10,485 bases of DNA. Origin: Flavobacteriaceae bacterium (lineage in GTDB: Bacteria; Bacteroidota; Bacteroidia; Flavobacteriales; Flavobacteriaceae). Below the pieces are notes generated by a model. That model made no database searches, was not told the DNA's origin, and saw nothing but the letters and a program-made list of their open reading frames with translations. Shown here in pieces: positions 1-7,111 of the stretch. Position 1 is the first letter of the stretch, and each line of letters begins with the position of its first letter. The position numbers were made by a program, and so were the translations under genes. Where the stretch lies: the NCBI GenBank assembly GCA_023301205.1, contig JALZVC010000219.1, positions 1-10,485 of the forward strand, read 5' to 3'.

Positions 1-950
1 ATTACTTGCATACTTCTGGTTTGATTGTGACCGTATTCTTTTATGGGAAACTCTTCTACAACTTTTAATATTTGAGCTAGGCAAATACCACCACTGGATG
101 GAGGTGCCATAGAAATAACGTTTAAATTTTTATACTCAAATTGTATAGGTTCTCGCCATACGGCTTCATAATTTGCAAGATCTTCTTCTGTGATGATTCC
201 ATTCTTTGTGGATAAAAAGTCTACAATAGCAGTTGCAGTTATTCCCTCATAAAATTCGGAGCGACCATTTGTAGCGATGCGTTGAAACGTCTCGGCGAGT
301 GCGGTATTAATAAATCGATCATTTTTTTTCCATTCTTTCGAATAAATACTGCTTTGCTCATTTGCCTCTTCAAAAATAGATTTGTAGCGATTAAAACGCC
401 CCGCTTGATCTTCTGTAATGATAAACCCTTCAGTAGCTAATTTGATAACTGGTGCGATTATTTCTTCCATAGGTAATGAACCATATTTTTCATGAACCGC
501 AAACATACCCGCTACTGTGCCAGGTACTCCTATAGCTAATGGACCTACCTTACTTTTATCGCTTATAAAATTTCCGTCGTCATCTAGGTACATATCTCGG
601 GTTGCAGCAATAGGTGCTTTTTCGCGATAATCTAGTGCACCTACCTCGCCATATTGCGTTCTAAATACCATAAAACCACCACCGCCTAAGTTACCTGCAT
701 ACGGATATACCACTGCAAGGGCAAACTCTGTTGCAATCATAGCATCAAAGGCGTTTCCGCCTTTTTGCTTCATAATATTTAAACCTATTTGAGAGGCTTC
801 TTTCCGTGCAGAAACGACCATAGCGCTATCTGCAATAACACCTAATTGCGGTTTTTTAACTTCGGAAACGTGCTTGTCGTTTTTACATGAGCTTGCTAAT
901 CCAATAGCAAGTACAAGTAAAAGATAACTACGTAAGATTGGTTTTTTCAT
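1..950 (-). CDS. ggt: Gamma-glutamyltransferase, lipoprotein form, N-terminal part (C-terminus beyond the left edge)
   Basis: This enzyme cleaves the gamma-glutamyl bond of glutathione and related compounds and transfers the glutamyl group to water or amino acids. Only the first 316 codons are in the window; the family is usually about 550-580 residues. The protein starts with a lipoprotein signal (hydrophobic residues 8-20, lipobox GLASSC with Cys22), so it should be anchored in the envelope after export. Family marks are GGNAFDA (64-70), GNLGGGGFM (86-94), DYREKAP (107-113, whose Arg109 matches the glutamate-binding Arg of E. coli GGT), GVPGTVAGM (141-149) and APPSSGG (282-288). The self-cleaving catalytic Thr of the small subunit lies outside the window, so activity cannot be judged. 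The ATG follows the TGA of the AcpH-like gene by one base, which suggests co-transcription and translational coupling. Confidence 0.93.
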   Translation of the reverse strand, partial: MKKPILRSYLLLVLAIGLASSCKNDKHVSEVKKPQLGVIADSAMVVSARKEASQIGLNIMKQKGGNAFDAMIATEFALAVVYPYAGNLGGGGFMVFRTQYGEVGALDYREKAPIAATRDMYLDDDGNFISDKSKVGPLAIGVPGTVAGMFAVHEKYGSLPMEEIIAPVIKLATEGFIITEDQAGRFNRYKSIFEEANEQSSIYSKEWKKNDRFINTALAETFQRIATNGRSEFYEGITATAIVDFLSTKNGIITEEDLANYEAVWREPIQFEYKNLNVISMAPPSSGGICLAQILKVVEEFPIKEYGHNQTRSMQV

Positions 951-951
951 T

Positions 952-1548
952 TCAATATTTTTTATCGAGTGCTACTAACTTCTCTTTACAACTAGCTCTC
1001 AGTTCTTCAAAAAAGCTGGTAAACTCTACTTCAAATTCGTCATAAAATTCTTTTAATTCTATCACAGCAAAATTCATATTAGAGCGCCCTTTTACACGTA
1101 CACTCATTTGATCAAGTATTTTGCTTATCCCAGGTATGGTAGCGTAAGATAATAGCCAGTTGTCTGCCATCATATAAGGCATCATACGCTGTATTCTGGT
1201 TGGGAGTATTGCGTAGTTGTCTTGCAGCAATTCATAAAAATTGTCTATATAATCTGCTAGAGGTACATCACTATAGTTACTCCAGTTTTTTGCTAAAAAA
1301 TGATCATAAAGTATATCTACAATAACACCACTGTAATGGCCGTGTTTTTCGTGTAAACGTTTTGTGCTTTTACGTACCGTAGGATGACTATCTGTATAGC
1401 TATCTATAAAACGATGCAGTAAAATTCCCTTTTGAATGGTATCAGGAAATTTTTGATATTTTTTGCCTTTAATTCCGTCTGCAATAAAGTTGCCAATAGT
1501 GACACCTTCATCTGTACCGGAGAGGTAAATGTGTGCGAGAAAATTCAT
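952..1548 (-). CDS. acpH: AcpH-type acyl-carrier-protein phosphodiesterase (DUF479 family)
   Basis: The 198-residue product matches the AcpH family, whose E. coli member (193 residues) removes the 4'-phosphopantetheine arm from holo-acyl carrier protein in the cytoplasm. The characteristic start MNFLAH (His6), the GNFIADGIKG block (Asp24), HRFIDSYTDSHP (His45, Asp49, Asp53) and DILYDHFLAKNW (Asp78, Asp82, His83) are all present and spaced as in the family. Length is full, and the ATG at 1548 gives the conserved N-terminus exactly. It is the first gene of a probable two-gene minus-strand operon with ggt, one base apart. No clear TAnnTTTG promoter was found on its side of the divergent intergenic region (1549-1623). 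Function in Bacteroidota is inferred from family membership; other phosphoesterase substrates are possible. Confidence 0.85.
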   Translation of the reverse strand: MNFLAHIYLSGTDEGVTIGNFIADGIKGKKYQKFPDTIQKGILLHRFIDSYTDSHPTVRKSTKRLHEKHGHYSGVIVDILYDHFLAKNWSNYSDVPLADYIDNFYELLQDNYAILPTRIQRMMPYMMADNWLLSYATIPGISKILDQMSVRVKGRSNMNFAVIELKEFYDEFEVEFTSFFEELRASCKEKLVALDKKY

Positions 1549-1571
1549 AGTTGCAAATTACAAAAACGTCC

Positions 1572-1602
1572 TTTAGTATTCCTATTTTAACAAGTATCTT
1601 TG
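1572..1602 (+). promoter_or_regulatory. Bacteroidota-type promoter for glmM
   Basis: The -7 element TATCTTTG (1595-1602) fits TAnnTTTG exactly. A TTTA box at 1572-1575, exactly 19 bases upstream, matches three of four bases of the TTTG -33 element. The ATG of glmM is 21 bases after the -7 box, implying a very short leader. Confidence 0.55.
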
Positions 1603-1623
1603 GGTTTTTAAACTTCAACACAA

Positions 1624-3009
1624 ATGACATTAATAAAATCTATATCAGGAATACGAGGTACCATAGGTGGTACTCAAGGTCAAAATCTTACACCGCTAGA
1701 TGCCGTTAAATATGCCGCAGCTTATGGTGCTTGGGTAAAAAAGCAACGCAGCAAAGAGCAATACAAAGTTGTTATTGGTCGTGATGCGCGTATTTCTGGA
1801 GAGATGATACAAGAGTTGGTTATAAATACATTAATTGGTATGGGTATCAACATTGTAGACCTTAATTTGTCTACCACACCTACGGTAGAGATGGCTGTGA
1901 TGTTAGAAAACGCAGATGGCGGTATTATACTAACTGCAAGCCATAACCCTAAACAATGGAATGCGCTTAAACTATTAAACAACAAAGGCGAATTTTTAAA
2001 TGGCGCTGCTGGACAAGAAATCTTAGATCTTGCAGAAGGTGGTGATATCCATTTTGCAGAAGTTGATGACTTAGGTGATCGTATGATACATGATGCCTAT
2101 ATGGACTTGCACGTAGATGAAATATTAAACTTAGACCTTGTTGATGTCGAGGCCATTAAAAAGGCAAAATTTAAGGTAGTTGTAGATGGTGTAAATTCTA
2201 CAGGTGGAATAGCTGTTCCTTTATTATTAGAGGCATTGGGGGTAGAAACCATAAAATTATATTGCACGCCTAATGGCGAGTTTCCCCATAATCCAGAGCC
2301 TTTAAAAGAACACTTAGGAGACTTAATGGCATTAACGGTAAAAGAAAATGCAGACTTTGGTCTTGTAGTTGATCCAGATGTTGATAGATTAGCATTTGTA
2401 GACGAAAAAGGGGAGATGTTTGGTGAAGAATATACGCTTGTAGCAGTGGCAGATTATGTGTTACAGCATACACCAGGAAATACAGTTTCAAATATGTCTT
2501 CTTCTCGCGCATTGAGTGACGTAACTAAAAAACACGGAGGTTCGCATAAAGCGAGTGCTGTAGGCGAAGTAAACGTAGTAGAATTAATGAAAGAAACTAA
2601 TGCTATCATTGGTGGTGAGGGTAATGGCGGTATCATATATCCAGAGTTACATTACGGGCGTGATAGTCTAGTAGGGATTGCATTATTTTTAAGCTATCTG
2701 GCAGATATTAGATTACCTGTAAGTCAATTACGTGCTGGATATCCTAGTTATTTTATGAGTAAAAAGAAAATTGAATTAACACCAACTATAGATGTTGACG
2801 CGATACTTAAAGCTATGGCAGATACCTATGCAGGAGAAAAAATTACAACTATTGATGGGGTGAAAATTGATTTTGCAGAAAACTGGGTTCATTTAAGAAA
2901 GTCTAATACAGAACCTATAATTAGAGTGTACACAGAGGCAATGTCTCAAGAAGCAGCAGATGCTTTGGCAGATCGTTTTATTGCAGAAATAACAGCTATT
3001 TCTAAATAG
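1624..3009 (+). CDS. glmM: Phosphoglucosamine mutase GlmM (archaeal/Bacteroidota-like phosphohexomutase)
   Basis: This cytoplasmic enzyme converts glucosamine-6-phosphate to glucosamine-1-phosphate, the step before UDP-GlcNAc. The 461-residue protein has the four phosphohexomutase signatures in order: the N-terminal SISGIRGTIGG; the active-site loop TASHNPKQWNALK with the phosphorylated Ser106; the metal loop DPDVDR (250-255); the sugar-binding loop GEGNGG (331-336); and the phosphate-binding loop RKSNTEP (425-431). All key residues are intact. The sequence style fits the Arch_GlmM subgroup used by Bacteroidota. The alternative GlmU, which uses its product, lies about 1.2 kb downstream on the same strand, supporting GlmM over a general phosphomannomutase/phosphoglucomutase. 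No Shine-Dalgarno site is visible, as is usual in this phylum. The gene is convergent with the acyltransferase gene that follows. Confidence 0.9.
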   Translation: MTLIKSISGIRGTIGGTQGQNLTPLDAVKYAAAYGAWVKKQRSKEQYKVVIGRDARISGEMIQELVINTLIGMGINIVDLNLSTTPTVEMAVMLENADGGIILTASHNPKQWNALKLLNNKGEFLNGAAGQEILDLAEGGDIHFAEVDDLGDRMIHDAYMDLHVDEILNLDLVDVEAIKKAKFKVVVDGVNSTGGIAVPLLLEALGVETIKLYCTPNGEFPHNPEPLKEHLGDLMALTVKENADFGLVVDPDVDRLAFVDEKGEMFGEEYTLVAVADYVLQHTPGNTVSNMSSSRALSDVTKKHGGSHKASAVGEVNVVELMKETNAIIGGEGNGGIIYPELHYGRDSLVGIALFLSYLADIRLPVSQLRAGYPSYFMSKKKIELTPTIDVDAILKAMADTYAGEKITTIDGVKIDFAENWVHLRKSNTEPIIRVYTEAMSQEAADALADRFIAEITAISK

Positions 3010-3031
3010 TATAACTAACGTTTTCTATTGA

Positions 3032-3055
3032 AATTGACTCACTAGTTTGAGAATT
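3032..3055. terminator. Weak hairpin between convergent glmM and acyltransferase genes
   Basis: AATT-GA-CTCA, a six-base loop CTAGTT and TGAGAATT form a stem of 4+4 pairs with a two-base bulge, placed between two converging stop codons. It could serve as a bidirectional terminator, but the stem is short and AT-rich and no T-run follows. The support is mainly positional. Confidence 0.22.
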
Positions 3056-3926
3056 AATCTATGCGATGTTTCCAGCGTTTATGCGACCATAAATAAAAAG
3101 CAGGCGCTGTTTTAATTTGTCCTTCAACTTCATCTAAAAACAGTCGTGTAATTTGATAATCTGGTAGGCTAGGAGCTTTGTCTGTCAAGGTTTTAAATGT
3201 CGCTTTATAATGACCTCGTTTCTTTTTTTCGATTCGTAAATAAACCACGGCACAATCTAATTTTTTAGACAATTCTTCTGCGCCAGTAAATACTGGCACC
3301 TTGATGCCCATAAACGTGTCAGCGTGCTTTGCGCTTGATATTTTAGGCGTTTGGTCTGTAACCATTAGCGTAAGTGATTTTACACCATCGCGTTTATTTC
3401 TAAAAAGGATGGGTACAATTTTTCTATTTGAAACAATGTCGCCACCATATTTGCCTCTTAAACGCACCAATAACTCATTGATTTTCGGGTTGCGTAATGT
3501 CTTGTAAACCGCGTAGCCTTTATAAGGCATCCATCTATTAATAATCCCACTCCATTCCCAGCTGGCGTAGTGACCGCACAATAATAAAACGCTTTTGTCT
3601 TTAGCATATAAGTCGTTAAGTACCTCCATATTTTCTATGGTAAATCGTTTATTTATTTCTGTTTCTGAAATACTAATCGATTTTATCGACTCTACAACCA
3701 AGTCGCATAAGTGGTGGTAGAATTTCTTCTCTATGCGCTTTATTTCTGCTTCATTTTTCTTCGGAAATGCCATGATGATGTTGCCTCTAACTACCTTTTT
3801 ACGATACCCAAATAGCATATATACAAAGAAGTACAATATATCTGAAAAAACATACAAGACAGGCAGCGGCAGCTTGGATAGTAACCAAATTAAAGGGTAG
3901 ACAATATAATAACCGAATTGTTGCAT
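3054..3926 (-). CDS. LpxL/HtrB-like lysophospholipid (lipid A) acyltransferase
   Basis: The 290-residue protein belongs to the LpxL/HtrB family, which adds a secondary acyl chain to lipid A at the inner membrane. The N-terminus holds one or two hydrophobic segments (about 6-22 and 24-40) that would anchor it. The catalytic HX4E motif is seen as His119 and Glu124 in LLLCGHYASWEW. Other family marks are NPKINELL (146-153), the MVTDQTPK block (188-195, Asp191-Gln192), VPVFTGAEEL (210-219) and the C-terminal YLWSHKRWK. Length is near the family norm (about 290-310). The ATG at 3926 gives the typical N-terminus. It sits between glmM and the alternative glmU, which supply UDP-GlcNAc for lipid A, so the context agrees. 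The exact acyl position and donor cannot be read; acyltransferases for other Bacteroidota lipids, such as aminolipids, are an alternative. Confidence 0.85.
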   Translation of the reverse strand: MQQFGYYIVYPLIWLLSKLPLPVLYVFSDILYFFVYMLFGYRKKVVRGNIIMAFPKKNEAEIKRIEKKFYHHLCDLVVESIKSISISETEINKRFTIENMEVLNDLYAKDKSVLLLCGHYASWEWSGIINRWMPYKGYAVYKTLRNPKINELLVRLRGKYGGDIVSNRKIVPILFRNKRDGVKSLTLMVTDQTPKISSAKHADTFMGIKVPVFTGAEELSKKLDCAVVYLRIEKKKRGHYKATFKTLTDKAPSLPDYQITRLFLDEVEGQIKTAPAFYLWSHKRWKHRID

Positions 3927-3963
3927 AGATTTTATTGTGACAAAACTACTTAAAATTACCTTG

Positions 3964-3971
3964 CAAATATA
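3964..3971 (-). promoter_or_regulatory. Candidate -7 element for the acyltransferase gene
   Basis: On the minus strand this reads TATATTTG, an exact TAnnTTTG match, 37 bases before the start codon at 3926. No good TTTG -33 box lies 19-20 bases upstream. Instead an inverted repeat GTAAT-CCT-ATTAC (3983-3995) occupies the spacer and -33 area. Confidence 0.4.
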
Positions 3972-4072
3972 CTTCGGCTGCCGTAATCCTATTACTTGGG
4001 CTCCTCCTGATATTGCATATTAATCTAGCTAAATATTTTAATTGATAACATTTCAGAAAAAATAAGAATGAA

Positions 4073-4103
4073 TCTGTAATCTTGATTTAGTTAACTATTT
4101 TTG
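4073..4103 (+). promoter_or_regulatory. Candidate promoter for the alternative glmU
   Basis: TATTTTTG at 4096-4103 matches TAnnTTTG, and TCTG at 4073-4076, exactly 19 bases upstream, matches three of four bases of TTTG. The leader to the ATG at 4197 would be about 85-90 bases. The rest of the 270-base gap 3927-4196 shows no gene or RNA that I can recognise. Confidence 0.4.
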
Positions 4104-4196
4104 ATTTTCAAACCGTAAAAGGCTTTAGAGTGATTTTAAGTGTGGCTATTTAGTACACCTATCGCTTTGTAGTAAATTCTTAAATTGTATCGAAAC

Positions 4197-5372
4197 ATGA
4201 ACTATATTCTTTTTGATGGCGCTGTGCGTGACCAGTTATTGCCTTTTACGTATACAAGACCCGTGGCAGATATTCGCGTAGGTATTTTAACCATTCGTGA
4301 AAAATGGGAGCGAATGCTAGGTGCTACAACCACTACCATAACAGAAGATTATTTAGTTGATAAATACCCGATGGTGGAGCTTGAAGAGAATGTAATGATT
4401 AATGGATCTTTTATTCCTTCAGAAAATTTAGTAGCAGTGATTAAAGGTTTAAAAGAAAATCAAGCTGTTTTTTATGAAGATGAACCCTTAGCTTTTTTTG
4501 CTAGTGAAGATCAAGAAGTAGATTTTGATAGCTACGACATAGTGCAATATGATCATAACGATGTGTTACGTATTGCCAATTCTTGGGATATTTTTGCTAA
4601 AAATGGTTCCGCGATTCAAAGAGATTTTGAGTTGATCACAGTAGAAAGAAGCTCTCAAGAAATACCAGTACATACCGTTGCGATAAACGAAGCTCAAATT
4701 TTTATTGAAGAAGGGGCAAAGCTGCCGTTGTGTTCACTTAATGCTACTAATGGACCTATTTATATTGGTAAAGACGCTGAGGTTATGGAGGGTGCGATGA
4801 TTCGTGGGCCATTTGCGCTTTGTGATAACGCTACCGTTAAAATGGGGGCAAAGATTTATGGGCCAACGACTATAGGACCGTATAGTAAAGTAGGCGGTGA
4901 AGTAAACAACTCAGTAATAATGGGCTATTCTAATAAAGGGCATGACGGCTTTTTAGGGAATAGTGTGCTAGGTGAGTGGTGTAATCTGGGTGCAGATACG
5001 AATAATTCTAATCTAAAAAATAATTACGCAGAGGTACTCTTGTGGAATTATGAGACCGAAGGGTTTGCACCTACGGGTTTACAGTTTTGTGGACTAATGA
5101 TGGGTGATCATAGTAAATGTGGTATTAACACGATGTTTAATACAGGTACTGTTGTGGGCGTGAATGCAAATATTTTTGGTAGCGGCTTTCCTACTAATTT
5201 TGTTCCTAGTTTTAGTTGGGGCGGGAATGCAGGTATCACTACTTATAGAACCGACAAAGCATTTGAAGTCTCAAAAATTGTAATGGCGCGCAGAGGGATA
5301 GAATTTACAGCAGTAGATGAGGCAATTTTAACCCACGTTTTTGAGGAGTCTGCAAAGTGGAGGAAGGGTTAA
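4197..5372 (+). CDS. glmU: Alternative GlmU: putative glucosamine-1-phosphate acetyltransferase / UDP-GlcNAc diphosphorylase
   Basis: This 391-residue protein fits the Bacteroidota alternative GlmU family (TIGRFAM alt_bact_glmU), proposed to acetylate glucosamine-1-phosphate and couple it to UTP, giving UDP-GlcNAc. The N-terminal part begins MNYILFDGAVRDQLLPFTYTRP, a signature of these non-classical sugar nucleotidyltransferases. The C-terminal part (about 187-335) is a left-handed beta-helix of hexapeptide repeats, with IYIGKDAEV, AKIYGPTTIG, GDHSKCGIN and TGTVVGVNANIFG visible. The frame is open from a TTG at 4185, but the ATG at 4197 gives the conserved family start, so I chose it. No Shine-Dalgarno site is present. 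GlmM, its predicted substrate supplier, lies upstream on the same strand. The stop codon overlaps the stop of the opposing gene within one TTAA. Activity is inferred from family and context. Confidence 0.85.
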   Translation: MNYILFDGAVRDQLLPFTYTRPVADIRVGILTIREKWERMLGATTTTITEDYLVDKYPMVELEENVMINGSFIPSENLVAVIKGLKENQAVFYEDEPLAFFASEDQEVDFDSYDIVQYDHNDVLRIANSWDIFAKNGSAIQRDFELITVERSSQEIPVHTVAINEAQIFIEEGAKLPLCSLNATNGPIYIGKDAEVMEGAMIRGPFALCDNATVKMGAKIYGPTTIGPYSKVGGEVNNSVIMGYSNKGHDGFLGNSVLGEWCNLGADTNNSNLKNNYAEVLLWNYETEGFAPTGLQFCGLMMGDHSKCGINTMFNTGTVVGVNANIFGSGFPTNFVPSFSWGGNAGITTYRTDKAFEVSKIVMARRGIEFTAVDEAILTHVFEESAKWRKG

Positions 5373-6742
5373 TAGTTTAGTGTCCTCTTTGTTAAAATTT
5401 TCACTTCTTTAGCTTTTTTATCGAAGCCAATAGCATAGAATTTGGATCCAGTAGTATCTCCCGAGATATTTTCAATTTTCCTGTTATCTTTAAGCTTACT
5501 TAAATAATAAGAGGTATCATACAAATCAAATATTATTTTAGAGTCTGCATTGTTTAGAATCTCTCCATTTTCGTTTATGACAAATTCATAAAAAAAATCA
5601 TCATTATAAACAAGACTTGAGTCTTCATAATAATCCGGATTTGGAGTAAATTTTGGTTGCGTAAAATTATTTTGATTAATTATATTTTGCATAAATTGTT
5701 GATGAAACCACCAACCATGGTCAATATTATAGTTTTCATTCACAGCTTCAATTCGTACAAGAAAATTTCCTTCAACAGTTTTATTGGCAGAAATAGTAAT
5801 ATCATTGTAAGAGCGTTTTAGATTTTTTAAAAAGGACTCTAATTTATAAGAGTCTTTCGAAAAATAATCGTCCTTTGAAGATATTTTTTTAATCAATTCA
5901 CCATTTTTTAAGTTATAAATGTCTAGTTCAAATTCTTCTTTATTCGAAGCTATTGTTAATAAGAAATTTTCAAAAGCATACGAGTTGTAGTCTCTTAATT
6001 TTTTTATGGTATTATTCTTTAAATTAAGCTTATTTATTTTGGGTGTATCTTCCTTTAAATTAATTGAATAAACTTTTGAGTTTGGACTTTCATATCCATG
6101 ACTAGTAAAGTATATAAAATCATCAATGTGATAAACTTTTTTTTCTTTTAGAGATCCCCATTTTACATAATTTGTTTGATCAATATAATCAGTGTTGATA
6201 ATCTCAAATCTAGAGAGTCCACTATTATAATCATCTATATTGACAATCTTATCGATACTACCTTTTGGTGAAATGGTTTTAAAAGACATTTTTTTTTCTG
6301 ATATATCGACAAAAACTATTTTGTCTTCTAAAATAAATTTCGGGGCTTTTTTATTGTAATCATCTATGTTAGATATTTTATATTCTTTGGTGTCAATATT
6401 TATTTCAGTTAAGAAGGCTTTTTTATTGGATTTATTTGTGGTCATTAAATAATAGTTGTTTTCATCATAAAAATGACCAATAAAAGTTTGTTGTTTATCA
6501 AATGAAAGAAAAGGCAATTTTTCCACTTCCTTTTTCTCATTAACAATAAATGGTAGGACAATAGTTTGTTTTTGGGTTTTTACTTTAATGCTTAAAAAAT
6601 GAAAACTTAAACTGTCTTTAAAACTTCCAGTATATGAGTCTTCTAAAGAACTTGAATTAGGCAAAGGAAAGCTATGTATATCTTGACTTAGAACATTGCT
6701 TTGAATTAACAAAAAGATTAATAGTGTGTAAAATAGTTTCAT
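5369..6742 (-). CDS. Exported protein of unknown function, 457 residues
   Basis: I do not recognise this family. Residues 1-19 look like a signal peptide (charged start, LFYTLLIFLLIQSNVLS, likely cleavage near Gln20) without a lipobox, so the product is probably periplasmic or secreted. The rest is rich in Lys, Asn, Asp, Ser and Tyr. Short beta-strand-like stretches repeat, with recurring SNIDDYNKKAPKF (124-136), VNIDDYNSGLSRF (167-179), YHIDDFIYF (204-212) and LRDYNSYAFENF (249-260). This would fit an irregular beta-propeller or similar repeat fold, but that is only a guess. A sampled line of the gene (5461-5520) is 27% G+C against 40% for a line of glmM (2041-2100), so composition differs from the housekeeping neighbours. 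It lies 36 bases after the 94-residue membrane protein with no clear promoter between, suggesting one transcript. The ATG at 6742 is the only start that gives the signal peptide. Confidence 0.75.
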   Translation of the reverse strand: MKLFYTLLIFLLIQSNVLSQDIHSFPLPNSSSLEDSYTGSFKDSLSFHFLSIKVKTQKQTIVLPFIVNEKKEVEKLPFLSFDKQQTFIGHFYDENNYYLMTTNKSNKKAFLTEINIDTKEYKISNIDDYNKKAPKFILEDKIVFVDISEKKMSFKTISPKGSIDKIVNIDDYNSGLSRFEIINTDYIDQTNYVKWGSLKEKKVYHIDDFIYFTSHGYESPNSKVYSINLKEDTPKINKLNLKNNTIKKLRDYNSYAFENFLLTIASNKEEFELDIYNLKNGELIKKISSKDDYFSKDSYKLESFLKNLKRSYNDITISANKTVEGNFLVRIEAVNENYNIDHGWWFHQQFMQNIINQNNFTQPKFTPNPDYYEDSSLVYNDDFFYEFVINENGEILNNADSKIIFDLYDTSYYLSKLKDNRKIENISGDTTGSKFYAIGFDKKAKEVKILTKRTLNY

Positions 6743-6778
6743 ATATGTAAATATAATAGGTTACCTTTTTAAAATACT

Positions 6779-7063
6779 TTAAAAACAAAACAAAAAATAT
6801 ACCACTAGACCAACAATAATAAGCATCGAAACACCAAAAGTAATAGCGAGTCTTCTTGCATTATCCGCGTCGCGTTGTTTTACTTCAGCCTTAAATTTAG
6901 CAAATTGAGCGGGAGACATTTTTTTATGGTCTTCAAATTTTCCGTATCCTTCAATTTTCTCCACATCTTTCTCAAAATATCCTTTTTTGTTTTGGCTATT
7001 TAGCTGTGCTCGATTCGATCTCATAGATTGAATCATCGCTTGTGTTGAACCTATAAATCCCAT
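6779..7063 (-). CDS. Small tail-anchored membrane protein, 94 residues, unknown function
   Basis: This is a hypothetical protein with a soluble N-terminal part and one C-terminal membrane segment (about 72-94, AITFGVSMLIIVGLVVYFLF). The soluble part begins MGFIGSTQAMIQSM and is rich in Lys, Arg, Glu and Gln, with a probable amphipathic helix over 50-70, so a cytoplasmic domain on a tail anchor is the simplest reading. The ATG at 7063 lies 20 bases after a clear TAnnTTTG element. The stop is 36 bases ahead of the exported 457-residue protein, so the two are probably co-transcribed. The segment GKFEDHKKM (41-49) followed by the basic helix and membrane span resembles the C-terminal half of the open frame just upstream (7112-7447), suggesting distant paralogues. 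No function is proposed. Confidence 0.7.
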   Translation of the reverse strand: MGFIGSTQAMIQSMRSNRAQLNSQNKKGYFEKDVEKIEGYGKFEDHKKMSPAQFAKFKAEVKQRDADNARRLAITFGVSMLIIVGLVVYFLFCF

Positions 7064-7082
7064 GTTTATATTTTATTTTTGC

Positions 7083-7090
7083 CAAAGGTA
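7083..7090 (-). promoter_or_regulatory. -7 promoter element for the 94-residue protein (and probably the gene after it)
   Basis: On the minus strand this reads TACCTTTG, an exact TAnnTTTG match, ending 19 bases before the start codon position at 7063. The expected -33 box would fall on the last codons and stop of the upstream small frame and is poor (GATA or TGAT). Confidence 0.45.
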
Positions 7091-7111
7091 AGATGACTCT
7101 GCAGAAGTATA

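Noticed and set aside
1722..1985. Minus-strand open frame inside glmM
   Set aside because: It is fully antisense to a well-conserved gene and its sequence has no protein-family character; the same applies to the minus-strand frames at 2270-2512 and 2454-2636 and the plus-strand frame at 3301-3507.
3972..4020. GC-richer patch that might be a small RNA or tRNA remnant
   Set aside because: No cloverleaf, T-loop sequence or stable extended stem could be drawn; only the five-base inverted repeat at 3983-3995 is visible.
4185..4196. Four-codon N-terminal extension of the alternative GlmU from TTG 4185
   Set aside because: The ATG at 4197 gives the conserved start MNYILFDG; the extension adds nothing family-like.
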